DNA of 5,215 nucleotides from positions 1 through 5,215 of the forward strand of contig DAIEFO010000172.1 of assembly GCA_027325475.1 (NCBI GenBank), in the 5' to 3' direction. The DNA is from Desulfobacteraceae bacterium (GTDB lineage Bacteria > Desulfobacterota > Desulfobacteria > Desulfobacterales > Desulfatirhabdiaceae). Of this stretch, positions 1 through 5,215 are shown one piece after another; position 1 is the first letter of the stretch; each line of letters opens with the position of its first letter. The translations under genes and the position numbers were made by a program. The notes below the pieces were generated by a model, which did not search any database, was not told the DNA's origin, and saw nothing but the letters and a program-made list of their open reading frames with translations.

Positions 1-781
1 TGTTTCCGAAATGTCCTGGACCCGAAAAGTACGTCACCCCTCCAAAATTGTATCCATCGGGGATGTTGTCGAGGCCGTGGTTCTGGACATCAAACCCGAA
101 AATCGTCGTATTTCACTGGGCATGAAACAGATCGCTCCCAATCCGTGGGATGTGATCAGTGAAAAATATCCCGTTGGCACAACCATCGAGGGCAAGATCA
201 AGAATATCACGGATTTTGGCATCTTTATCGGCATCGATGAGGGCATTGACGGCCTTGTGCATATTTCAGATATCTCCTGGACAAAGCGAATCAAACACCC
301 GTCAGAGATTTACAAGAAGGGTGATATCATTCAGGCAATTGTACTGGATATCGAAAAAGACAACGAAAGGTTCTCCCTGGGCATCAAGCAGTTGCATCCA
401 GATCCCTGGAAGACTGTTGCTCAGCGGTATGAAGTCGGCAAGATTATCACCGGAACCGTTACCAACCTGACAGATTTCGGCGTTTTTGTCGAACTCGAAG
501 AAGGCATCGAAGGGCTGGTGCACGTTTCCGAAATCAGCAAGGAAAAGATCAAGACGCCTGTCGGCAAATTCAATGTTAACGATGTCATCACCGCACGGGT
601 CATGAACATCAACAGCGATGAAAGGCGGATCGGACTTTCCATCAAACGGCTTGAAGTTGAAGATGAGCAGGCGCTGCTGACCGAATATGTCAACAGCATG
701 AAACCGGCGCCATCCACATTCGGAGAGCTCCTGAAAGAAAATCTTCAGGAAAAACTGAATACCGAAACCGGCCAGGAATAA
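1..781 (+). CDS. rpsA: 30S ribosomal protein S1, 3' portion (5' end outside window)
   Basis: Ribosomal protein S1 binds mRNA on the 30S subunit and helps translation initiation. The reading frame is open from the first complete codon (base 2) to a TAA at 779-781, giving the last 259 residues; full-length S1 is usually about 550-580, so more than half is missing upstream because the window begins inside the gene. Visible are the end of one S1 (OB-fold) repeat (window residues 1-43) and two complete repeats (about 56-130 and 143-216). Each repeat shows the family pattern: G-x-V/I near the start, T-DFG-F/V, EGI-GLVH-S, then a D-ERR/F-SLG-K strand. Repeats are joined by the characteristic P-PW linkers (NPW, DPW). 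A charged tail of about 40 residues follows. The ATG at base 11 is internal, not the start, since homology continues upstream of it. An intrinsic terminator follows the stop. The family assignment is very secure. Confidence 0.97.
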   Translation, partial: VSEMSWTRKVRHPSKIVSIGDVVEAVVLDIKPENRRISLGMKQIAPNPWDVISEKYPVGTTIEGKIKNITDFGIFIGIDEGIDGLVHISDISWTKRIKHPSEIYKKGDIIQAIVLDIEKDNERFSLGIKQLHPDPWKTVAQRYEVGKIITGTVTNLTDFGVFVELEEGIEGLVHVSEISKEKIKTPVGKFNVNDVITARVMNINSDERRIGLSIKRLEVEDEQALLTEYVNSMKPAPSTFGELLKENLQEKLNTETGQE

Positions 782-796
782 GTTTTCCCCCTGAAT

Positions 797-837
797 GCAG
801 CGCTTGGCTGAGATTTTTCAGTTAAGCGCTGCTTTTT
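797..837 (+). terminator. Rho-independent terminator after rpsA
   Basis: A nine-base perfect stem, GCAGCGCTT (797-805) with AAGCGCTGC (824-832), extends inward through two G-U wobbles and CTGA/TCAG to about 15 pairs, leaving a six-base loop (812-817). Five T residues (833-837) follow directly. It sits 15 bases after the rpsA stop, so it should end or attenuate rpsA transcription and partly separate it from sppA. Confidence 0.9.
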
Positions 838-925
838 ATGGTTCAATCGAATATCACTTCCCTTTCTCCACCAATCTCCTCTGTATTCCGGAGAACCGGA
901 ACAACGTTTTGAGAGACGCATCATT

Positions 926-1843
926 ATGTTTTCCCGCAGGCATCCTTTTCTTTTTTTTGTTCTGATATCCCTTTCTATCATAGCGGCATCATCCATTGTC
1001 ATTTCGCTGATCGTACTGACAGCTATCAAATCTTCCACGCGAACTGAAATTTCAGATTCCGGTGAAAAAATCGGCGTCATCGATATCAAAGGGTATATCG
1101 GTGACTCTCGAGAGATTATCCGGGATATTCGACATTACCGCGAAAATACTTCCATCAAGGCTATCGTACTGCGCATAGATTCACCTGGCGGCGCTGTCGG
1201 GCCTTCTCAGGAAATCAATCGGGAGATTCAAAAAACAATACCTGTAAAAAAAGTGGTGGCGTCTCTTGGCAGTGTGGCGGCATCGGGCGGGTACTATATT
1301 GCCGCAGCCGCCAGCGATATCATGGCCGATCCCGGAACCATCACCGGGAGCATCGGCGTCATTATGGGTTTTACAGATATTCATGATCTGCTGCAAAAGA
1401 TCGGAATCACGCCTGTTGTCATCAAAAGAGGAGAATACAAGGATGTTGGTTCACCGGTCCGTCCGATGACAGCTCCTGAAAAGAATCTTTTGCAAAATTT
1501 TTCCGATCAGGTACATCGTCAGTTTATCGATGCTGTCGCTAAAGGCAGACATCTTGATTACAATAAAGTGGCGGCCATTGCAGATGGCCGAATATTAACC
1601 GGTGAAAATGCCATGCAACTGGGTCTGGTGGATCGGCTGGGAAATCTGGAAGACGCTATTGAATGGGCCGGCCAACTGGGAGGCATTCACGGTAAAATCA
1701 AAGCAGTATATGCGCGGGATAAAAAATTCTCTTTCCTGAAAAAACTTCTTGAATCTTCACTTCATGACATTGTAGGCCAATTATCTGCTCACCGGCTCTT
1801 TGCCGGATATGTTTTAGGGGGAATCCCTCTCGGAGGAAACTGA
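926..1843 (+). CDS. sppA: Signal peptide peptidase SppA, short (36K-type) form
   Basis: This is a 305-residue membrane-anchored serine protease of family S49 that degrades cleaved signal peptides in the cytoplasmic membrane. Residues 8-34 form a single hydrophobic segment after a short basic N-terminus (FSRRH), so the protease domain should face the periplasm. The core carries IDSPGG (84-89), the nucleophile motif AASGGYYIA with Ser120, a GSIGV segment (141-145), and KRGEYKDVGSP with the general-base Lys172. The Ser-Lys distance of 52 residues matches that of the Bacillus SppA dyad (S147/K199). The C-terminal LVDRLG motif (234-239) is also typical. The length fits the single-domain form that assembles as an oligomer, not the 67-kDa E. 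coli form. The start is ATG at 926; GAGAG at 911-915 is a modest ribosome-binding site. A small hairpin, TTCCGG/CCGGAA (886-891/896-901), lies in the leader. The gene follows rpsA in the same direction but behind a terminator. No clear terminator follows; eight T residues lie just after the stop. Confidence 0.95.
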   Translation: MFSRRHPFLFFVLISLSIIAASSIVISLIVLTAIKSSTRTEISDSGEKIGVIDIKGYIGDSREIIRDIRHYRENTSIKAIVLRIDSPGGAVGPSQEINREIQKTIPVKKVVASLGSVAASGGYYIAAAASDIMADPGTITGSIGVIMGFTDIHDLLQKIGITPVVIKRGEYKDVGSPVRPMTAPEKNLLQNFSDQVHRQFIDAVAKGRHLDYNKVAAIADGRILTGENAMQLGLVDRLGNLEDAIEWAGQLGGIHGKIKAVYARDKKFSFLKKLLESSLHDIVGQLSAHRLFAGYVLGGIPLGGN

Positions 1844-1858
1844 TTTTTTTTCAAAATT

Positions 1859-1980
1859 GACGGCTTCGTAAAAAGTCCGGATGCTGCGTTGCGCTGCATC
1901 CTTCGTTGTTGCAGCGTACCCAAAAGTACGCTCCACCCCTCAGGACTTGCGCGCCTTGCCTGCGAACTTTTTACAAAGCC
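1859..1980. repeat. Palindromic intergenic repeat element, about 120 bp
   Basis: The outer arms GGCTTCGTAAAAAGTCCG (1862-1879) and the reverse complement of 1963-1980 agree at 16 of 18 positions. Two smaller hairpins are nested inside: 1879-1888 with 1892-1901 (one T-T mismatch, three-base loop), and AGCGTAC (1913-1919) with GTACGCT (1926-1932) around a CCAAAA loop. The nested-hairpin architecture with near-perfect ends is that of a dispersed intergenic repeat or non-autonomous mobile element (MITE/REP-like). From memory, similar elements starting GACGGCTTCGTAAAAAGTC occur repeatedly in Desulfobacterales genomes, but copy number cannot be tested in this window. No target-site duplication is obvious. 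The right arm has drifted (CAAAGCC where CGAAGCCGTC would mirror the left end), suggesting an old or truncated insertion. It might also stop transcription leaving sppA. Confidence 0.75.
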
Positions 1981-1983
1981 TTC

Positions 1984-2150
1984 CCCCAAAACCGATTTTC
2001 TCATATTGAGCCATGATCATTACGATCACACCGGCGGAATTGCCCAAGCCCTTCAGCAAACGCGAAAAGTTGACATCTACTGCCATTCTGGGATTGTGCA
2101 GCCTCTCACTATGCCATACAAATAGCACAAAAATCCATAACGATGTCATT
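1984..2150 (+). pseudogene. Remnant of a metallo-beta-lactamase-fold hydrolase
   Basis: Translated from 1985 in the frame ending at TAG 2123-2125, this stretch reads TDFLILSHDHYDHTGG and onward to YCHSGIVQP. It contains the complete HxHxDH metal-binding motif (HDHYDH, bases 2012-2029) of the metallo-beta-lactamase superfamily, followed by an alpha helix and a strand as in the COG1237-type metal-dependent hydrolases. The roughly 50-60 residues that should precede the motif are absent; the sequence before it is the palindromic repeat. After IVQP the frame breaks near 2101-2110: the -1 frame starting at 2110 continues with YAIQ and KSITM, which fits what usually follows in this family. The intact protein would be about 250 residues, so this is a 5'-truncated, frameshifted fossil, not a functional gene. 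Its exact 3' limit is uncertain; similarity fades before the inverted repeat at 2151. An open frame from 1889 to 2125 spans the repeat and this fragment but has no convincing ribosome-binding site. Confidence 0.7.
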
Positions 2151-2212
2151 CAGCCGGGGTTTTCGGGAAGCGAATCACATCCAAAGATTACATCGTTTCC
2201 CGAAAACCGCTG
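2151..2212. repeat. Long inverted repeat just past the hao stop; possible terminator
   Basis: GGTTTTCGGGAA (2158-2169) is perfectly complementary to 2197-2208. The stem extends inward through one G-U pair to 2173/2193 (16 pairs) and outward, after a three-base bulge, through CAGC/GCTG (2151-2154/2209-2212). The loop is about 19 bases. It begins six bases beyond the stop codon of the HAO gene, the right place for a terminator or a 3'-end stabilising structure. The minus strand lacks an immediate T-run, so it is not a canonical intrinsic terminator. Confidence 0.7.
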
Positions 2213-2218
2213 CAGTCA

Positions 2219-3619
2219 TTATTTTGGGGGAAACAATATTTCCGGTTTTGTCTTGCTGCCTGTCGCACCCGGAAAATCCATGATTCTCAATGCCTTGCGA
2301 TTATGCGTGATCATGTCCCGCCCTTCCTCAACAAAGTGGCTAAACTGCTTCTTGCATTCATAAAATCCATGCCACCAGGCGTAGTCCGGCGCCATCATGG
2401 CAGTCCCCATGCGAGCTCTGCGGCCCTCATAGTGCCAGAGTTCATAAAATTCAAACTCCATGTTCTCGTCAAAATACCGGGTTTTATCCAGCAAACCTTT
2501 GTCATACAGTTCATCGAGCAATTTTTTCGCCGGTGTATAATACACATCGGCATACTCTTGAACCACCTGATCCAGTTTGATGTAATGATCATCAACCCAG
2601 GTTTTGCCATGGCACTGCATACAAACCGTTTTCATTTTCTCCCGTTCCACCTTCCAGTTGGTTTTAGCGGGAAATGGCTTAAAATCCTGAGGCCGTACCG
2701 TCAGAGGCGCCTGAAGTTCCCAGGACAGCCGTTCCGTGACATCATGACTGGTCAGCACCGTCCCGGCACCCGACATGTGGCAAGATGCACAGGTCGGCCC
2801 CCTGAAGTCAACTCCCGGCGTCCAGGTCCCAGGAGCGGCGTTCCAGTTATAATTTTTCCCGTAGGCAGCATAAATTCCCCCGTGTTTGGATTCGGCAAAA
2901 ATCTCCATCTGCGGATGATCCGGTCCTAAATGACACTGCCCGCAAGCTTCGGGTTTTCTGGCTTCCATTACGGAAAACCGGTGGCGGGTATGGCAACTGG
3001 TGCAACTTCCCTTACTGCCGTCCAGATTAACGCGACCGACACCGACATTTGGCCAGGTAGCAACATCAAGTTCTCCGGCTTTCATCTTGACGATGGTGCC
3101 GTGACATTGATAACAACCCGACAATCGTTCGATGTGGCTGTTCATACCCTCATTCAACCAGGGATCAATTTTCCAGATGATTTCAAGGGTATTGGCATGT
3201 TTACTGACACTGTACTGTTTGGCTTCATCCGGATGGCAGCGTGAGCAGTTCTTAGGTGTCACCAAGGCTGAGATCGGGACCTTGTATTCGCGGGTTCCAT
3301 ATTTCTGATCGGAGCGTTCATACTGTTTGTAATGAGACTGACTGACACCTGGATCGGACGCCTCCGCCCGATGGCAGTCGTAGCAGGTAATATTGGCATC
3401 GGCATGACGGCTGTGCGCCCAGTCCGCAAAAAGACCGGGTTGTTCCCGCTTGTGACACTCGATACAGGCAACGGCTTCCTTGGGCATGCTCCTTTCGATT
3501 CGAAACTCTTTGCCTGTGGGAAAATTGACAGCGTTCTGGGCGTCGGCTTCCCGGTCAAACACCGACGCATCTCCCCACAACGCCAACACCAGAACAGTCA
3601 AAAACATCGTTCGTTTCAT
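2219..3619 (-). CDS. hao: Octaheme c-type cytochrome, hydroxylamine oxidoreductase (HAO) family
   Basis: This 466-residue secreted protein has exactly eight CxxCH heme-binding motifs, at Cys52, 79, 125, 169, 206, 226, 277 and 333, followed by a C-terminal region of about 130 residues without hemes. This is the layout of the octaheme HAO family. The fourth motif (CYQCHG, 169) occupies the position of the catalytic P460 heme. CASCHMSGAG (277) followed by TSHDV (290-294), and the aromatic segment DYAWWHGFYE (412-421), also resemble this family. Residues 1-27 form a signal peptide (basic MKR, hydrophobic stretch, cleavage probably after ADA), so the enzyme should mature in the periplasm with heme ligation there. 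The start at 3619 is backed by AAAGGGG six bases upstream. It lies 123 bases downstream of the NapC/NrfH-type gene on the same strand, implying electron supply from quinol. In anaerobes this pairing is thought to reduce nitrite or hydroxylamine to ammonium; whether this protein reduces or oxidises is not decidable by eye. Alternatives are a related octaheme reductase (ONR, OTR), but the motif order favours HAO. Confidence 0.9.
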   Translation of the reverse strand: MKRTMFLTVLVLALWGDASVFDREADAQNAVNFPTGKEFRIERSMPKEAVACIECHKREQPGLFADWAHSRHADANITCYDCHRAEASDPGVSQSHYKQYERSDQKYGTREYKVPISALVTPKNCSRCHPDEAKQYSVSKHANTLEIIWKIDPWLNEGMNSHIERLSGCYQCHGTIVKMKAGELDVATWPNVGVGRVNLDGSKGSCTSCHTRHRFSVMEARKPEACGQCHLGPDHPQMEIFAESKHGGIYAAYGKNYNWNAAPGTWTPGVDFRGPTCASCHMSGAGTVLTSHDVTERLSWELQAPLTVRPQDFKPFPAKTNWKVEREKMKTVCMQCHGKTWVDDHYIKLDQVVQEYADVYYTPAKKLLDELYDKGLLDKTRYFDENMEFEFYELWHYEGRRARMGTAMMAPDYAWWHGFYECKKQFSHFVEEGRDMITHNRKALRIMDFPGATGSKTKPEILFPPK

Positions 3620-3742
3620 TTCTCGCCCCTTTCGTTGATTTTTTCACAGCTTTCAAGACAAATATTTTGGATGCATTATCGATCAAGAATGACTTTCAAG
3701 AGAGCATTTTCTCCCTTTTTCAGCCTTCCCCAATCCATGATC
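3620..3742 (-). other. Spacer between the NapC/NrfH-type gene and hao
   Basis: These 123 bases separate the two cytochrome genes. I find no credible reading frame, no strong hairpin with a T-run, and no convincing -10/-35 pair on the minus strand, so co-transcription is likely but not proven. A nine-base direct repeat, TCTTGAAAG on the minus strand, occurs at 3693-3701 and 3650-3658. The hao ribosome-binding site (AAAGGGG) lies at the left end of the spacer. Confidence 0.5.
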
Positions 3743-4303
3743 TTAAAAGCGATATATGCCTTCACAGCGATAAGGCCCTCGTGATCGGGGATACTGATAT
3801 TGTTGGACAGAGTTATGAACCAGATTCCGGTGGCAATCGACACATTTTTTCTCATATCCGGATCTTGCATACACTACAGACCGGTGAGCCAGCATGGCTC
3901 CCCGTTTGTCGGGCATATAGAGGATGTTGCGGTGACATTTCTGGCACTGCTCGTTTTTAAATGATGCATACGCCGCCGCACGGCTTTCAGAACGGTTGTA
4001 CTCACCCTGAACAAAATGTGCGACAACATCCTTGACGCCATGAAGTGTCTTGGTAAAGAAAAAATTAGCCATGTCCTGGGGAGCCGGAAGATGACAGTCC
4101 ATACAATCGGCGACAAATCCCCGCCTGTTGTTGACGTGAGATGAGGTTCTCCAGGTACTGACCGCTGGTTGGATTTCGTGACAGGAAGCGCAAAACTGCG
4201 GGGTTGATGTGCGAACCATTGTATAATATGTGATGCTGAACAGCGGAAACGCGACGATGATTCCGACACTGACAAGTAACGCTCTCTTCTGGTATGTTTT
4301 CAT
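3743..4303 (-). CDS. Tetraheme NapC/NrfH-family cytochrome c (quinol dehydrogenase), HAO partner
   Basis: This 186-residue protein has one N-terminal membrane helix (about 7-27) after a basic MKTYQKR and a periplasmic domain with four CxxCH motifs: CASCH (38), CMDCH (67), CQKCH (120) and CVDCH (154). Size, helix placement and motif number fit NrfH/NapC proteins, which oxidise membrane quinol and pass electrons to periplasmic reductases; a member of this family paired with HAO in epsilonproteobacteria has been called HaoC. The STPQFCASCH entry and the CHRNLVH ending are typical. The start chosen is ATG at 4303 because GAGGA lies five to six bases before it on the minus strand; an in-frame ATG at 4336 has no such site and would add 11 atypical residues. 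The residue two after the first heme His is Ile44, where NrfH has a Met heme ligand. The last 22 residues after LVHN are not recognisably conserved. hao follows at 123 bases on the same strand, consistent with one operon. Confidence 0.88.
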   Translation of the reverse strand: MKTYQKRALLVSVGIIVAFPLFSITYYTMVRTSTPQFCASCHEIQPAVSTWRTSSHVNNRRGFVADCMDCHLPAPQDMANFFFTKTLHGVKDVVAHFVQGEYNRSESRAAAYASFKNEQCQKCHRNILYMPDKRGAMLAHRSVVYARSGYEKKCVDCHRNLVHNSVQQYQYPRSRGPYRCEGIYRF

Positions 4304-4564
4304 GATTGTCCTCACAGACGGCAGGCAGATTTTCATACATTTTCTGACGAGGTCAAGGCATGTTACACGGTCATCGCCGTTTTGGATGACGGTTCATCAA
4401 AAGCAAATTCGGCTGGATATGTCAACAATAAATCCAAGAGATTAACATTATCGCACCCAGCTCAGAGTATAATTATTCTTGATGCCCTTATAGAAATCGA
4501 ACAATTAGCTCGAAATGAGCAGAGATGACGCCGGTCGCACATTGTCCGGCTTTGAACGGGCTGA
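4304..4564 (-). promoter_or_regulatory. Gene-free upstream region of the cytochrome operon
   Basis: No reading frame here has family features or a good ribosome-binding site. It lies between the hemerythrin-gene terminator and the NapC/NrfH-type gene, so it should hold that operon's promoter. A perfect minus-strand TTGACA (4425-4420) is followed after 18 bases by TTTGAT (4401-4396), a plausible but weak sigma-70-type promoter. Just downstream is a dyad, GTCATC (4370-4375) with GATGAC (4385-4390) around nine bases, a possible operator or leader hairpin. A further hairpin, GCCGG/CCGGC (4530-4534/4546-4550), lies near the terminator. I could not match any named regulator site (FNR, HcpR, NsrR or sigma-54), so the regulation is unknown. 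Confidence 0.4.
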
Positions 4565-4601
4565 TAAAAAAGCGCCTCCATATGTTTATAAAGGCACTTT
4601 T
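4565..4601 (-). terminator. Terminator after the hemerythrin-domain gene
   Basis: On the minus strand AAAAGTGCCT (4601-4592) pairs with AGGCGCTTTT (4577-4568), ten pairs with one G-U, around a 14-base loop, and ends in an unbroken run of six T residues (4571-4566). It starts about 23 bases past the hemerythrin gene's stop, in the right place for an intrinsic terminator. It separates that gene from the cytochrome operon, so the two are probably independent transcription units. Confidence 0.75.
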
Positions 4602-4623
4602 CCCTTTGGATGAGCGGTTTCTT

Positions 4624-5169
4624 TTACCGGCTTATGCGGGATTCAAAATCCTTTAAAACAGCGTTATATTTTTCATGAATCAACTTACTGTCAAACTCCC
4701 AGAATTCGGCAAGCATTGCCTGATCTTCTTCTTCAGAAAAGTAGTTGCGGGAAGCCGGGAAAAATGATGCGTCTTCCTTCTGAATATGCTTTGGATAGAA
4801 ATCCACCATCGTCTTCAGACAGGTGATTATTTGGCCGATCGCCTGTGGCTCCCCTTGCCTGTAGCGAGCATTGGCTTCGACCAGCACCTTCGTGGTATTT
4901 CGGGAAAAAATGTGATCTGCGATCAGTTCATCCATCATTTGCCGATCTTCATCGGATAAACGTTTTTCCCGAAGAGCCCGAAACATGATTTCCTCTTCCT
5001 TCCCATGGTGGGTGCGATCCGCATACACCCGAAGAAAGTCCACCGCTATATCCACAAAATATGGGTCCAGGGACTGCGTTTTCTCAACGCTTTCCACTTT
5101 TTTTTGAATAACATTGAGCATTTTCTCAATCAGGCGGTGTTCCATCATCAGTGGCGCCCTTGCTTGCAT
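4624..5169 (-). CDS. Hemerythrin HHE-domain protein
   Basis: This 181-residue soluble, probably cytoplasmic protein is predicted to be a four-helix bundle that binds a non-heme di-iron centre. Candidate ligands are in the family's order: His11 (EHRLIEKM), His55 and Glu59 (HHGKEEE), His86 (ADH), and His128 with Glu132 (KHIQKED). The HHGKEEEIMF and HIQKEDASFFP segments are typical of bacterial hemerythrin/HHE proteins. Such proteins bind O2 or NO, act as sensors, or repair iron centres; the exact role here is inference. No signal peptide, membrane helix or attached signalling domain is present. The start chosen is ATG at 5169, because AAAGGAG lies seven bases before it (5183-5177); an in-frame ATG at 5193 would place that site inside the coding region. 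The promoter is probably outside the window, with only 46 bases visible upstream. Its own terminator follows. The neighbouring HAO-type cytochrome genes make a link to nitrosative or oxidative stress conceivable but unproven. Confidence 0.88.
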   Translation of the reverse strand: MQARAPLMMEHRLIEKMLNVIQKKVESVEKTQSLDPYFVDIAVDFLRVYADRTHHGKEEEIMFRALREKRLSDEDRQMMDELIADHIFSRNTTKVLVEANARYRQGEPQAIGQIITCLKTMVDFYPKHIQKEDASFFPASRNYFSEEEDQAMLAEFWEFDSKLIHEKYNAVLKDFESRISR

Positions 5170-5176
5170 ATGTTTA

Positions 5177-5183
5177 CTCCTTT
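5177..5183 (-). promoter_or_regulatory. Ribosome-binding site that fixes the hemerythrin start
   Basis: AAAGGAG on the minus strand, seven bases before the ATG at 5169, is a near-ideal Shine-Dalgarno sequence and favours the shorter 181-residue product over the 189-residue reading from 5193. Confidence 0.8.
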
Positions 5184-5215
5184 CAAAGTGCATCTAAACC
5201 ATCTTTTCAGGCTGA

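Noticed and set aside
745..1089. A 114-codon minus-strand frame across the rpsA-sppA junction
   Set aside because: It overlaps the terminator and the start of sppA on the opposite strand and shows no family features.
1889..2125. A 78-codon open frame that could be read as an intact small MBL protein
   Set aside because: Its first third is translated palindromic repeat, there is no ribosome-binding site, and it stops long before the rest of the MBL fold; better described as a repeat plus a pseudogene.
2303..2929. A 208-codon open frame on the plus strand
   Set aside because: It lies entirely antisense to the octaheme cytochrome gene, whose eight heme motifs prove the minus-strand reading; its translation has no recognisable domain.
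3676..3870. A 64-codon minus-strand frame overlapping the end of the NapC/NrfH-type gene, possibly an alternative C-terminus by frameshift
   Set aside because: The main frame already runs through the fourth heme motif and the CHRNLVH ending; the alternative frame has no recognisable continuation, so no frameshift needs to be invoked.
4396..4425. A sigma-54 promoter ending in TTTGC upstream of the cytochrome operon
   Set aside because: The -12 part (TTTGCTTTT) fits but the required GG at -24 is absent, so only a weak sigma-70-type reading remains.
4468..4473. A perfect TATAAT on the plus strand
   Set aside because: No suitable -35 box lies 16-18 bases upstream and no plus-strand gene follows; the area is simply AT-rich.

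Overview
The window looks like chromosomal DNA of an anaerobic Desulfobacterota (deltaproteobacterial) organism, probably a sulfate-reducer relative. This is inferred from the mid-range base composition, the S1 and SppA sequence types, the multiheme c-type cytochromes, and an intergenic inverted-repeat element of a kind I associate with Desulfobacterales genomes. The species cannot be fixed from the sequence alone.

Left part, plus strand: the 3' end of rpsA (ribosomal protein S1, 5' end outside the window) stops at 781 and is followed by a strong intrinsic terminator (797-837). Next is a complete short-form sppA (926-1843) for a membrane-anchored Ser/Lys signal peptide peptidase. Both are housekeeping genes.

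Middle, 1844-2218, has no intact gene. It holds a roughly 120-bp imperfect palindromic element (1859-1980), then a decayed fragment of a metallo-beta-lactamase-fold hydrolase that keeps the HxHxDH metal motif but has lost its N-terminus and its reading frame. A long inverted repeat (2151-2212) lies just past the stop of the next gene, which runs the other way.

Right part, minus strand: a tetraheme NapC/NrfH-type quinol dehydrogenase (4303-3743) is followed by a secreted octaheme cytochrome of the hydroxylamine oxidoreductase (HAO) family (3619-2219). The pair is most simply read as a quinol-to-periplasm electron route: NapC/NrfH protein takes electrons from the quinone pool and passes them to the HAO-type enzyme, which in anaerobes is thought to reduce nitrite and/or hydroxylamine rather than oxidise hydroxylamine. 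Further upstream on the same strand, as a separate unit with its own terminator (4565-4601), is a hemerythrin-domain protein (5169-4624) that may bind O2 or NO.

The accessory interest is the HAO module next to a hemerythrin, suggesting reactive-nitrogen or oxygen handling in an anaerobe. I see no CRISPR, tRNA, rRNA, intact insertion sequence or phage gene, and no clear evidence for a wholly new system.
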